DNA from: Gordius sp. MW1
Taxonomy: Eukaryota > Nematomorpha > Gordioida > Gordea > Gordiidae
Length of the DNA stretch: 64,000 nt
Assembly: GCA_964036665.1 (NCBI GenBank)
Contig: OZ038533.1
Location: forward strand, 14,293,075-14,357,074
Reading direction: 5' to 3'
Below the pieces are notes generated by a model. That model searched no databases, was not told the origin of the DNA, and saw only the letters and a program-made list of their open reading frames with translations. The stretch's first letter is position 1. Every line of letters starts with the position of its first letter. Positions 12,661 through 25,075 of this stretch are shown here, one piece after another. Both the position numbers and the translations under genes were made by a program.

Positions 12661-13400
12661 AATAAAAAACATATTATTCAATGAAAGTAAATGTTATTTT
12701 TACTTAAGTTTACTGCGACCGAACTTGTGGAGAATATTGAATTTTGTGAATTTACAGTTAAAACTAAGCTTAAGCTAGAAGTGCTAAACGAATTTAATCT
12801 AAACAGCGTAAAAGGATTATCTTTCTAGAAGACTCGAAATCTTAAATAAGTTTAAATTACAATAGAATCCTCAGCTTTTATATGACAACTAATAGAAATG
12901 TTAACTTCCGAATATCTATTTAAGATATTTACCTAATAAAAAACATATTATTCAATTAAAGTAAATGTTATTTTTACTTAAGTTTACTGCGACCGAACTT
13001 GTGAAGAATATTGAATTTTGTGAATTTACAGTAAAAACTAAGCTTAAGCTAGAAAAACGAATTTAATCTAAAAAGCGTAAAAGGATTATCTTTCTAGAAG
13101 ATTCGAAATCTTAAATAAGTTTAAATTACAATAGAATTCTCAGCTTTTATATGACAACTAATAGAAATGTTAACTTCCGAATATCTATTTAAGATATTTA
13201 CCTAATAAAAAACATAATATTCGATTAAAGTAAATGTTATTTTTACTTAAGTTTACTGCGACCGAACTTGTGAAGAATATTGAATTTTGTGAATTTACAG
13301 TAAAAACTAAGCTTAAGCTAGAAGTGCTAAATGAATTTAATCTAAACAGCGTAAAAGGATTATCTTTATAGAAGATTCGAATTCTTAAATAAGTTTAAAT
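12661..13400. repeat. 270-bp tandem repeat, about 2.7 copies
   Basis: Units start with AATAAAAAACATATTATTC at 12,661, about 12,935 and about 13,204 (periods about 274 and 269). They share CTGCGACCGAACTTGTG and AACTAAGCTTAAGCTAGAA. Identity between copies looks above 95%, with small deletions. Confidence 0.85.
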
Positions 13401-14189
13401 TAAAAAATTATTTTATTGAAATTAAATTAGATTCAATTAATAAATAGCAATTAATTACCTGTTGTGAATTTAATTAATTGTTAATGATTAAGTTTGTAGA
13501 TGGTTTATTGGAAATAAAGAAATGAGTATTTGAAAATTTACAAAGTCATGCTCTCTATACGATTTTTCGTTTCCCTCGGAAAAGCCATTAAATTCCAAGG
13601 TTGAGTAATTAAAGTAAGATTAAGTTATTGGGCGAAGCGGGTACTCGAGAGTATGTTTTTGGGGGGGGGGCATTAATTAGGGTTAATAAATAACCTATCA
13701 AAATTAATTTTGGGATAACAAATATTTTTTTTTAATTTGAAAAGGTGCCTAACATTAAGAAATATTAAATTATTATTAAATAAAAAATATAATCCTCAAG
13801 GTTTATATGTAAACTATCAAATTGGCATAATGCGAGCATACTTACGAGCTTGGAAAGAATTTAGAGGCTTCCATTGGAGGGACCGGTTAAAATTTAAAAA
13901 AATCACTTTGCCCCTCCCAGGTATTGACCTACGCAAGTCCTGCATTAAGGATACATAAAATTAAAATTAAACTTTGTTACAAACATAATTATTTAAACTA
14001 ATTTAAAACTCCTCGTTTCAAATCATCAAAAGCGAATAAAAAATAAGTTTAAAAACGGGTATATGTGCCAAAATTCAAAAATATTTAAAATTAGGCGTGT
14101 AACAAACATTATATTATAAAACATGACAATGTTAAGATTTTGCAGAATTGTTGGGAGAAAGTTTTTGTTGAATTTGAACAATTTTTAAA

Positions 14190-15060
14190 AAAATCAAAAA
14201 TTTGGCCAATGGTCATTTTTTTCCATTGGTCAGTACCAACAGATACTCTATAAGTCAATGATAGCCAAAAAAACGAAAACAAAATTTTCGAATAACATTT
14301 TGGCCAATGGTCATTTTTTTCCATTGGTCATCAGCCAGGACACGGTAAAAGTGGATATAAATTCATAATAGTCAAAAAAAACGAAAAAAAAGTTTCCGAA
14401 TCACATTTTGGCCAATGGTCATTTTTTTCCATTGGTCAGCAGCCAGCGGACGGCCAAAAAGTCATAATAGCAATGGTAGTAACAGGAACAATCATAATAG
14501 TCAAAAAAAACGAAAAAAAAAAGTTTCGAATCACATTTTGGCCAATGGTCATTTTATTCCATGTGTCAGCAGCCAGCGGACGGCCAAAAAGGCATAATAG
14601 CAATGGTAGTAACAGGAACAATCATAATAGTCAAAAAGAAACGAAAAAAAAATTTTCGAATCACATTTTGGCCAATGGTCATTTTATTCCATTGGTCAGC
14701 AGCCAGCGGACGGCCAAAAAGTCATAATAGCAATGGTAGTAACAGGAACAATCATAATAGTCAAAAAAAAAAACGAAAAAAATAATTCCGATTCACATTT
14801 TGGCCAATGGTCATTTTTTCCATCGGTCAGTAGCCAGCGGACGGCTAAAATGTCATATTATCAATGGTATTAACAAGAACAAAATATTAATTTAATTAAC
14901 AGGGACCCATATCAGTAGAGGCATAGGCCCTTGTAGTGGAGGGCACAGGGTAATTATCAATGGTAACCTATTCAAAAACGAACAAAAAATTTCGATTTAT
15001 TTGGCCAATGGTAATTTTTTTCAATGGTCAGTAGCCTGCGGACGGTCAAAAAGTCGAATT
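14190..15060 (+). repeat. Satellite array (130-bp unit) in nested element
   Basis: Seven units, each with TTTGGCCAATGGTCATTTTT, near 14,207, 14,301, 14,408, 14,538, 14,668, 14,797 and 15,000. The middle units have an exact 130-bp period and the outer ones are shorter (94-107 bp). Open frames across the array, repeating the same residues every period, are by-products. Confidence 0.9.
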
Positions 15061-16153
15061 ATCAATGGTATTAACAATTAATTTAATTAAAAAAAGGCTG
15101 GCGCCAATAACTTGGTGGACGACGGACGGACGACGGACGGACGACGGACGACGCACAAAAAACGAGCCCATAAATTGCATAGCAATTAACATGTCAAGTA
15201 AAAAATCAAATATACAATCTCATCTTATTATTGTGCAATCCATCATTTATGCTCAACATGCTTAATTTCTTATAAAACTATAATATAATAACTTTATAAT
15301 ATACCATGAGCAAATATTGTAAGTAACTAAAATAGTTTAACAAAAGCAATTCAATCTACTATCTGCTCAAATTTACTGCTCGAGCTCCTGCTAAATATTT
15401 TAACAGATTTGGCTGCTATCGACTAACCTCTCGAGCATTTTTACGTGCTACTGTTAAAACTATTGCACCGAACAGTTAGCTTAGCACTCATTGTGTTAGC
15501 ATATTACCCAGCTAGTGTTTGTGCTCGAGCATAGCACATAGTTAGCATTGCTAAAGTTAGCAATTTAACAACACTAGTTATAACATAGCCGTGTCTTAAC
15601 TTCGAATTCACAGCAGATTTACATTTCAGACGTAAAATATAACAGCGATTAATCTCAAGAGATGAAATAAACAAAACAAAAAAACGTTTTTAACTAACAA
15701 AATATTAATAATTATAAACGAGTTTAACACACGAAATTGAATCGGATTTTTGATAAAGTTAAATTCGCGCCATTTGAATCTGAATCCGATATTAAGACAA
15801 GCCCTTAGGAGTAAGTTCTGAATTTATTAATAGAATGATAAAATAAATCCCTGTTTTAAAATCATTGACTACCCGATGGAGTCTATAGCATTTATAGCTC
15901 AACCTTCATAGATAAACTACAAGTGAGCCAAGAAAATTCTAATTAAAAAAAAATAACTTAAGTTTGGTTATTTTATGCATGTTAGATTTCAAAATTATCA
16001 ATCTCGTTATATAAAAAATTTTGTTTATTGTAAATTTAATTGTTTAGTTAAAACGGGCTAAATATCTTTATTTCTTAGATCGCCAATATATATCATTTCA
16101 AAAAATATAAAGAATATCAAAAAAAAGTTTCATAATCAGTTTCATCTTAAATC

Positions 16154-16290
16154 ATGGGCGTAGCCAGGTTTTGAATTATGGGGGGGGGGGGGGCGAAACG
16201 GTTAAAAGTTCAATTAAAGAGGGGCAAAACATAAATTTTTTCAATTTTTAAGGGTTTTTGCAGTGAGAAATTTTTTCTTCGTCATTCAGG
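16154..16290 (+). mobile_element. Truncated CATGGGCG-family MITE
   Basis: Left terminus CATGGGCGTAGCCAGG, then a 14-G run and GGGTTTTTGCA. It matches the complement of the copy at 33,892-34,018 until about 16,280, after which homology stops and the other terminus is missing. Confidence 0.65.
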
Positions 16291-16553
16291 ATAAATTCCA
16301 TAATCTGCTCAATATTATTAACTAGAGAAAGGTAAATAGCATTTTTTAATGGCATAGCTATTTTAAATTGGGATTTTAAAAAAATTCAAGTCTAGCTCCC
16401 TAAATTTTATTTTAATTCGATGTAATGTCCATAACTGACAGATAGACAACAATTCTTTTTAAATATCAATTATCTATCAGTAATCACCTTTATAAGGCTC
16501 CAATTTTATAAATTGAAAAAATTTAGCCACATCAATTATAATAAAAATCTTAC

Positions 16554-16944
16554 TTGAAAAGTTTGCCGTGAGTTGTCTTGTCCAAAGATTCCGTACTTTT
16601 GTATTGATCAAGCGTCGATCGGAGACTAGGAAAATTAAATGTCGGAGTAGAAGCTCTGGTAGATGGTCTAGTAACCTTCCCCTTGACTTCCGAACTTTTT
16701 TTAGTGTCCTTCGTTTTATTAATAGGGATAGATTCTTTGGAAGCCATATATTTTTTAACCGGGGTTATGGGAATTTCGGGAATAATTGATTGGTCATCTG
16801 GGTCGTATATCGCTATTTGGGGCGTCGGTTGGGCATACCTAACGGCTCCATATGGAATTTGGGGAATTCCCATTTTTATTGGCATCAGGGGTGATGATTT
16901 TTGCGAAGGGCTTAGTGTGATATCTCCTTCATTGGCTACAATTT
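16554..16944 (-). CDS. Unrecognised gene, internal exon
   Basis: Open over the whole exon. The acceptor at 16,945-16,946 (TTAATTAG) and the donor just after 16,554 (CAA|GTAAGAT) are both good. It reads IVANEGDITLSPSQKSSP, then a proline-rich stretch (GIPQIPYGAVRYAQP) and a Ser/Thr/Lys-rich end. The entry phase (1) equals the exit phase of the exon at 19,465-20,362, joining as GND-E-IVANEG, so the two probably belong to one transcript. No domain is recognised; composition is that of a disordered protein. The exit phase is 2, so at least one more exon lies to the left, and none is visible before the composite element at 8.95-15.8 kb. Confidence 0.6.
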
Positions 16945-16979
16945 CTAATTAATAAGTATATAATCATTTGTAAAGTCTA

Positions 16980-19420
16980 GGAAAAAATTTATATTTGTAA
17001 AATGCATATATATTGTATATGTATGGGGATTTTTTTCCTATACAATTAATGGTTCATTATTTAATTTTAAATCAATCATTATTTTTATTTGTGTGGTTTC
17101 CCACTTAAAAACTATAAAGTTAAATGGAATATTAAAAGGATAAAGAAAGAATAAAAAATTTTAATTTAAATTATGACTTATATACATTGATATCAAAAAA
17201 TTAATTTTTTAAAATGTGTTATTTAATATTAAAAATGTATAATGGTCATTCCAAGACAATTTAAAACGCTTTTGACCGACCATTCCATATCTGAATAAAT
17301 ATTAATAATGGTGAAGACATCATATAGTAATTTATAAGTAAATTCTTTATACTATCTAAATAAAAGTTTATCAACTTTAAAATTGCATTTCCTTAATTAC
17401 CAGTTATTATATTTAAACGTCAAAGTTTGGCGGGCTTAGCGTTGGTGAAAAAATTTAAAAACTCACAAATGCATTAGATTATTTCTGGAAGATGGCACTA
17501 TAAAATTAAAAGAAAAGGACTTGCAAATCTATAAAAATTAATTGTTAGATGAAAAAATTGAAATAAAATTAATCTAAAATTTCTTTTCTCTCTTTCTTGT
17601 TTTAGATAAGTTTCTTTTCTTGTGTAATTTCTCACCCTAACTAACTAGATGCATATAATGCAAAAAACAAAAGAACTATTTATACGCCGATGCATCCAAT
17701 TTATACCATAAAACAATATGAATTTTTGTTTTACTAATTTAATTATCATTTCTCTTTATAACATATTATATATAATTAAAAGATACTCTGAAATTCAAAA
17801 TTTCGTCAAGACAACTACCCCCAAAGTTTTACATCTGTAAAATATTTAAATATTATTTTTTGGGCTATTTTTAAATCATACCTTATGCTAAGATAACAAT
17901 TTGTTGAAATTAATTAAATCTGGTCTCTTTATAGGCCTTGTTTTCCTCAATTAATGTGATAAATTATTAAGGAATATATTTGTTAACCAATTAATCTATC
18001 GGCAGAGATTTGAAGTTTTCAACCTGAAATAGCGTTAAATTTATTTTTATTATTGTGATTCATGCCCAAATCATGGTTTAATTAAATAAATAGATATAAC
18101 TTCAATTTTTTAGGAAACTAAATACCATTTTAAAACTTTATATAGGAAACCAAGATAACCACTTAGGAGTGTTTAATATTATAAAAATGTATATAATTTT
18201 GCATGGTGAATGATTGTAATCAAAAATGTTACTCTTACGCATTTTTTAATTTAAATAGCTTTTAAATGTAAACTTTTATGGCAAAATCTAATTTTTGAAT
18301 GTTTTTGCTTATTTTTATTTCCTGTTTACACTTGCAAATAGGTGTGAGTATGAGTATATTTATTTTCAACTTAAGGAAAATTTTAATATACAAACAACGT
18401 TATGAGAGCTACGAAAACATTAAGAAATTTGAGTTTAACAGTTTATTAATTTAACACACTATCATTTTGCTAATATATATTGATTTAGGTTTATGAAATA
18501 TATTTAGGCCAATCCTTTCCTCTACTTTATCATTCATGAGAAATGTTTTTAACTAGCAGCAGCACATACGACTAACTTCTAAACTAGTGTAGACTACTAT
18601 GAAAGTTTTTATAAATATAAAAAGCAACAAGCCCATGTAAAAGTTTCTTTGAATAACAAATTGATTGAGACACGACTCTTAACTAGACACATATAAAGAT
18701 TTGTGAATCAAAATTGAACAACCCGGAGTATAAGAAGAAATGATTTAATATTCGAAACAAGACACATTTTAGCAGGACGTAAAAGAGATGTATAATGTTA
18801 ATGACAACCTATTGAATACTTAGGGCCAGGTGGCAAAGGAATTCTTTAATAAAACGATTGAATATACAATTGCGAAAAAGTATATATATGTTTGTCTACG
18901 TCTTAAATTCATTTAAAGTTCTCATTATGTCCCTTAATCTTTTAAAACCAATTAAAGAATAGATTGTTCACTTGAAAAGCGATATCTCTGTTATAAATAA
19001 CGTACCTTATTTTTCCCCCAACTTTTTAATTGTGTTATCCTAATTTGATCAAAAATAAGAATTTACCTAATTAAAACTTATACATTAAAAAGTCAGATGA
19101 TATATTTTTTTTTGGAACTAGATAATAATTTTTATCTTTTACTATGGCCTTGGTAACTAGAGCGTGCTTGAGCAAGCGATGGAGGGGAGGGACTGGGTAA
19201 AAAAGCCAATAAGAAGCTGAACTCAATTATAGACACCTTTTAAAATATTTAATAATTTACTTTAATAGATTAATTTATTAATGTGCACTTAAGAAGATCT
19301 TGACCCTCGTGATAAAAAAAATTTTAATGAACTTTTCCGGGATATCATATTATTGATCATTTAGTCAAAATATCTTTCATTAACTATTTTGGCATTGGAA
19401 AATGCATTATTTAGTAGAAG
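16980..19420. other. AT-rich intron of the unrecognised gene
   Basis: About 2.4 kb between the two minus-strand exons. I see no exon, repeat family shared with the rest of the window or RNA gene in it. Confidence 0.4.
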
Positions 19421-19464
19421 ATATTACGTCATTATTATAAAAATTATTCCAAACAGCTGCCTAC

Positions 19465-20362
19465 CATCGTTCCCCAAAACGGCTTTGTCCACCTCAAAGC
19501 TATTATAAGTGGTTGAGGGAGCCTGTGCCGAGCATCTATTAATGGTCATTTGGGGTTCGAGAGTTACGAGGCACTTTGGTTGAACGGGAACGGATTGAGC
19601 TTTCTCCGCATGGGCATCGGGGTTAAATATTTTGCCACAAAACTTTTTAAAACTTTGAAAAGTTGTCAAACTGGCTTTGGGCAGGGCTGAAGCCTCTATC
19701 ACATGTTTTACGGCAAAACATTCCTCCGTAGGATCGTTTGGAATGGGCCTAATCAGGTTAGCTGTAAATGACTCAGCTCGTTCAAAAGTAACATCTTCGG
19801 CATTTTGAACATCTCTCTCTCGCCTACGCAGCGATTGTAAAAGTGGACTGGTCCTTTTTATAAGCGATGATCTGGTAAAAGTTCTTGATAAACGCGGCGT
19901 CATAGGTTTGTTATAGCAGCTGCCAGTGTTTTGATTATCCACTTTGCTGGGGCTCGATTTGGCGAAATATGATTTAGGCTCTTTAGAGCTACTATTCATA
20001 ATTTTATCGGTTGAACGAAACTTATCAGGGGGTGGTGTATTGGCTAATATTTTGGTACCGGTCAAAATAGACGGATTTTCGGTGTGCGAGAGAGGATTTG
20101 GAATATAGGATTGATGTGGTGAGCCTGGGGCCGATACTGAGCATTTAGTGTTAGCTTGTCCAATACTGAGACTGGTTCGATTCTTCGAAGGTCGCGAAAC
20201 TATTTTGCTGGTCAGCGAATCGCGATGAATTTGTTTCAAATTGTACTTCAAGTTTAGTAGATCTCTTGATAATGCTTTAGGTAATTGCACAGGTTCAATT
20301 CCATCGGTCATTACAGGATTCTCGTCCCCTTTGTGCTCACCCTCACGGAGATGCGAATTCAT
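19465..20362 (-). CDS. Unrecognised gene, probable first coding exon
   Basis: 299 codons open from ATG at 20,362 (context TTGCCATGA) to a plausible donor GATG|GTAGGC at 19,465. Reading on past the donor would add only 13 residues. GC content and codon use stand out from the AT-rich surroundings. Ser, Pro, Thr and Lys are abundant and no signal peptide or membrane segment is visible. Basic patches (RTFTRSSLIKR, LRRRERD) and a short hydrophobic segment around SFKKFCGKIFNP are the most ordered-looking parts. I recognise no family. The exit phase matches the exon at 16,554-16,944. It could be a lineage-specific or fast-evolving regulatory or scaffold protein. Confidence 0.65.
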
Positions 20363-20904
20363 GGCAATTATGTATTTTTGCTATTAAAGCGGTAGAGGCA
20401 TGATAAGTTAATAATATCACTCTCGAAATCTACTTATCGTGTATTAATATGATAATCCTGTTTTTTCATTGATTTGGTGGTGCCCGAATCCTCCCTGAGG
20501 AATAGATAATTCGTATATAATTGGTCACACCAGTAATCGCAAAACCCCCAAATCAACGACCGCTAAGCATGCAATTCAGTTGATTTATGGAATATCCACC
20601 CTAAAGGTTGTACAAGCGTAATTTGTCTGAAGGGGAAAGGGTGACAGGATTTGGTAAAAATTAATAATTTAAGGTTTTTCCAAATGCAATAAATCGTACA
20701 GGCCGCGCGATAGGGTATTTAGTGAGAGAGAGTGTTTTTGCTTTCTTTGACAACTTTTAAAATCAATATATTTTGCGCTTTCGCACACAACTCATGAATA
20801 CGAGATTAATGCTCACTGGATGTTGTAGTATATTAATAGTTAAGATTCTAATAATATTTATACACCCAACCCCGACTAAGTCCAACCCAAACCCACCCAC
20901 AACT

Positions 20905-21100
20905 TTGATGTGTTGGCACATGTTTGTTGTGTAACTTTCTAATCGATCAAATGCAGCATAAGCCTTTAAATCCTCAATTAAAGTCGAAAGTTTTTTTATC
21001 GTTTCAGCATTGATTACGTTACGCGAGGGTTATCTTTTAATATGTCAAAAAACTTCGGAACAGCATCAATTGTATCCCTAACATTTGGTCGCGACACCAT
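20905..21100 (-). pseudogene. Small frame-broken coding-like stretch
   Basis: From ATG at 21,100 the minus strand reads MVSRPNVRDTIDAVPKFFD and stops after DNPRVT. A shifted frame continues with VINAETIKKLSTLIEDLKAY and AAFDRLESYTT. Residue choice looks protein-like on both sides of the break, but no family is recognised. It could be a retrocopy, a pseudogene or chance. Confidence 0.3.
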
Positions 21101-21784
21101 TAAAATTTAAAAATTTTTAACACGATTCGTATCTAATTATTGATTTAGGCCGTTTGAATTAAGAAGATTCTTACAAAAAATCGACGTTAGTTTGGCGCTA
21201 TAACAAAGCTATACGAGTTTTGCATTCCAGACGAAAAATCTATGGAAACTTGATACTTTTATACATCACTAGTCGTTGGTTAATTACTATTGGACTATAT
21301 GCAGAATTTCCAATCATTTAATTGTAATTAATTGGTAAATTGAAATAATTATATTCATTTAGTCTACAAATATCAAAAAAAAATTAAGTATTAACCCTAT
21401 AGCCAAACTAAATTTCCATGCCTAAAGCGGGTAAAATTATGTTCTTTAAAGCTAAATATCCGTTTTTCATGTATCTACAATTAAAAATGATAAAATATTT
21501 AGTATTAAAGTTGAATCCATATTATCCCTAATAAAAAATTGTATTTTAAAACAAGAAACTAATGTTGGTCTCACTTTATATAGCATTAAAAAATACTTAA
21601 CTTTCTTCTATTATATCGATTAACGAAAGGGAATTTGCAATTCAGGATTTTGCTCAATATCACAGCATTTGCAGCTATCGATCATATACTATCGATTCTT
21701 TAATAATATAATATAATGTTGTTTATTTAGTAAAAAATTAAATTTATCTCATAAATGTAAAAATACAAATATTATTATTCGAAG

Positions 21785-21934
21785 CATAGACGTAGCCAGC
21801 ATTAGAATTAGAAAGGCGCAATAATGATTTAGGGAGGGGCAAAATGATCCTTTTTTGAAATTTTAGCCATAATTTTATACACATTCATTAAATTTTAGAG
21901 GGGGGCAGCCGCTCCTTTCTTCGCTACGCCCATA
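21785..21934 (+). mobile_element. CATGGGCG-family MITE, diverged copy
   Basis: Ends CATAGACGTAGCCAGC and CGCTACGCCCATA are inverted. Flanks ATTCGAAG and ATATGAAG are a 6-of-8 matching duplication. The interior has the family's GGGGGCAGCCGCTCC block. Confidence 0.75.
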
Positions 21935-22414
21935 ATATGAAGTGATAAACTAGGGTGTCAGGTTGAAATTCAAATGGATATGTTCGTGTGTTCAAAATCA
22001 TAAGTTGCCTGCATAATTTAAAATGAAATTAGACAATTGCGAATGTATGGCTATTTATTTAAGAAAAATTAATTGTTATTATTAGTTTTATATGACTATC
22101 AGGACATCAAAAATTAAAAAACAAACGTAGTCTAAACAAAAGGTAGTTGTTTTAAAAGTTCACCTATACAAAGTTCATAATAAGATATTTTGTCCCAGGG
22201 TTATAATTAATTGATTTTTTGCAATATATCCAATTTTACAATTTTTAAATATATTATTTGTACACATAAGTTCAAGTGAAGTGGAATTATGTTTGCATTT
22301 TCCCCAAACATTTAAAAAAATGAAAAAAATGTATAAATTAAAAATTTTGCTAATTTTAAAAAATGTTACCATAACGGCGTGACCTTTTAGAACAGACTAA
22401 AGGATAGGAGAGAC

Positions 22415-22590
22415 CGGGGCTAGATTAGCCATAAAAAATTAAATCGCAATTAAAAAAACAAATTTTCTGTTAGAGTACATTTTTAAAATGTATTTTTGCT
22501 ATAATGAAAATTCAGAATTTAGTTCAAAAATTACATCTAAAAAAATCTAAGAATTTTTAAAGTACCAGGTTAGTCCTTGCCGCGTTCTTA
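22415..22590. repeat. Dispersed repeat beginning GGAGACCGG
   Basis: AGAGACCGGGGCTAGATTAG followed by CATAAAAAATTAAATCGC recurs at about 53,852-53,905 as GGGGAGACCGGAACTAG... and in diverged reverse form near 25,715-25,750 and 26,755. Its ends are not defined. Confidence 0.5.
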
Positions 22591-22856
22591 TATATATTTT
22601 AGTGTATGCCAACACAAATCATAAAATTAATGTTTTATTTTAAAAAACATAGAGAATGCAAATTTAATATGATTATATTTTTACGAATAAAAAATAGGTC
22701 AAGACGACAACCTGACATATTTACGAATCCCATTCATAATGCCAATCATACACAATGCCAATGACTGTATTATTTTTAAGTAATAGCTCATTATACAGTT
22801 AATTCTATTATAATGATTATATTATATCTATGTGTACTAATTGTACTTATAATATT

Positions 22857-22905
22857 CCCTAACCCTAGCCCTAACACTAACTTTAACCCTAACCCTACCC
22901 CTTAA
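22857..22905 (-). repeat. Interstitial telomere-like repeats
   Basis: About seven imperfect CCCTAA units (TTAGGG on the other strand) interrupted by single changes. Too short and degenerate to be a telomere end. Confidence 0.7.
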
Positions 22906-24409
22906 CTTTGTTTTGATTGGTTAAGCCATTGGCGGTCTAAAGCATTGGCATTATGGACGATTGGCATTGTGAACAGAAGCGATATTTACACGTGAAAGAC
23001 AGATCCAATGAAAATCTTTTTTAATAGTTTATTAATGCATATAATAGTCTACTTCTCTTCTAAATTACAATAAGTCAAGATATTAAACAAACTTTTTGCT
23101 TTTTGAATCATGTCATTTGTCTAATGATGTTAATCAGCGCCTCATTAAAGACCTGCGCTGTTAAAAGGAGTAAACAGACATAGTACCATCACCATCTAAG
23201 GAGTTCATCGTGAGATGCCCTTCCCTTACTGATTCTTTCTCCCTTGGTCCTAAATCGTAGATAAATTACTAAAGGCTAGCACTTTTTTTATAGCGCGGCC
23301 ACATATGCCGTGTATTCTAGCTACGTTAAACCCATAGACTAATAGACTGCTTATTCCCTTTTAAAAAGTGTTCCACATTTTGGCAGCCATTTTAAAAAGC
23401 GAAACATGAATTTTGGCCAATTTATATGGTTTGATGAATTTTTAAAATCGCTATAATTATTAAAATGGGTTGTTTCATGTTATAAGATCAATGATTATTG
23501 TCCAATACAATCCAGCGCTATACAGACTCTACTTCACCTATATAAATGGAGGTCGTTTTTGGCAACACTTTTGATGCGTGAATATATAAGAGGTGAGCAG
23601 TCTATTAGTATGGTTAAACCACCACATTGATGAATGAAATAAGGCATGAGGGAAGGGGAGGGGGCACTTTATAACATTATTTTGTTACTTTCTTTTAACC
23701 AAAATTAGCGACCCCTGTATTAATGTTTATTTTTGGTTTTATATTTTTATATTACCTAAACTATGCATACTCAGCTATGAATTCTAAGCATTATTTCTAC
23801 ACACGGTTCGGTTACAATGAGTAATGAGAGTTGAATAAGCTCATTAAAATTTTAAGTTAAAATAGGGATGTTGGGGGCCCCTGGGATTAATTGCATTTTT
23901 TAATTATTTAAAAAATTATAATAAAAATAAATTAAAATTTGAACTATATTTTTGAGCCATTGAATATAAGTTAAAAATTTGAGACAACTAAATTAAAAAA
24001 AACTGGGGCGGGCGGGCATCTTGAGAAAATTCGTTTTTTTATTTAAAATAAATTTATGTGTAAATAGCTGTAGCACTTTATAATTAAACTGTATTTTATT
24101 GATTTCAGTTGTTATATTCTCACTATGTTAATATTTTCAAATAAAATGTTTTTGTGTTTTTTTTACTTGCAATAAATATTAATTAAAAGTAAAACTAGAC
24201 ACGAGTTTCAAAATATGCTTAATTGTCATTAGAGGACAATTTGTTGAGAAATAATTACATAAGATTACAAGTCCCATCAGCGAGTTGTGATAGTTTAATG
24301 TTTGGTACCTTCTATTGTACTCACAAAAACTTAAATCAAGTCAAATATGTGTTGTGTTGTTACAGAAAACTTAGAATTATATTATACGTTTCTACAAAAA
24401 CACTATCCC

Positions 24410-25075
24410 GCAATCGATCAATAATTCTAATAGAGAATTTTGCGCTGAACAATAATATGTTTTTATTTTTTTCCAATACTTCCAATTTTTTATATAAACG
24501 AGGTTGAAGGTGCCAAAGAGTGCTCAGTTTAACCTTTTTTGAGGCTATATTACCTCGCCAATTTTAATTTATACTGAAAAATATTTATTTATTGCTATAG
24601 ATTAAAGTGTCATCTATAGGTCCATTATTTTGGTTCTTTTGTTTCACCTCTATATTTAAATTTATTCGCGTTTACGTGAACCCCTTCGGGGAACCGGTCA
24701 AAGGAGCTCATCAGAACTCATCAGAAAAGGAGCAACTGCTCAGGATGAATTTAACAAATTGTCTTAGCACAAAATATTTTATATTAACATGTCCTAGTGA
24801 TATCATAACAAGTAAATATATGGGTTAGGGTAAGTATTAGGGCCAGGGTAAGGGTTAGGGTTTGGGTTATAATAACAAAGTGTGCTCCTTTCCTGATGAG
24901 CTCTGATGTGCTCCTTTGACCCCCACTCCCCCTTCGCCTTATTAAAATTCGTCCCACTATGGTTAGAAAAGGGAGTAGTTACCAACACATCTCTATCTCC
25001 CTTCACCTACTCTCCTCTCTTTCTCGTCCACTCCCGCCCCTTCGTGCGCTTGGATAGATATGGGGGCTATCAGAA
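24410..25075 (+). repeat. Dispersed repeat R1, copy 1 (with insertion)
   Basis: Matches 54,925-55,400 from TAGAGAATTTTGCGCTGAA through AACGAGGTTGAA and TTTAAATTTATTCGCGTTT to AAAATTCGTCCCA and the GTGGAGGAGAAAGAG-type tail (inverted in copy 1). Copy 1 is interrupted at 24,696-24,921 by a short inverted-repeat element. Confidence 0.75.
24696..24921. mobile_element. 226-bp inverted-repeat element carrying telomere-like repeats
   Basis: Ends GGTCAAAGGAGCTCATCAGA and the inverted form at 24,880-24,921 (TCTGATGTGCTCCTTTGACC). They are absent from the paralogous copy at about 55,185, which shows an empty site. The middle holds about seven TTAGGG-like units (24,826-24,868). Confidence 0.7.

Larger units (their letters stand above)
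11573..15188 (+). mobile_element. Nested Helentron-like element, copy 2 (about 3.6 kb)
   Basis: The right arm of the surrounding element matches the left arm up to 11,572 and resumes at about 15,189, so everything between was inserted later. It starts with a GC hairpin (GGGCCTTCGGCCC), then the polypurine cassette, satellite modules, a tRNA-like segment, a 270-bp tandem repeat and more satellites. It ends with the hairpin AATTGCATAGCAATT. The uninterrupted arm reads ATATAATTACATG, so insertion lay at or beside a T-T step. End hairpin, internal tandem repeats and T-T insertion resemble non-autonomous Helentrons. No Rep/helicase is present, so this is inference. Confidence 0.6.
8953..15804. mobile_element. 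Harbinger-like composite element with long inverted termini
   Basis: Ends GGGCTTGTCTTAATATCGGA are exactly inverted (8,953 and 15,804) and flanked on both sides by TTA. The GGG tip with a 3-bp TTA duplication suggests PIF/Harbinger. Terminal arms (about 8,953-9,395 and 15,190-15,804) match as inverted copies over several hundred bases (CTCGAGCA, TGCTCGAGAGGTTAGTCGATAG and similar blocks). Inside are two inverted arrays of a 128-bp repeat and a nested 3.6-kb element. No transposase is visible. The superfamily is inferred from tips and duplication only. Confidence 0.65.

Noticed and set aside
22857-22905. Chromosome end
   Set aside because: Only about seven imperfect TTAGGG-type units, followed by normal sequence and genes on both sides.
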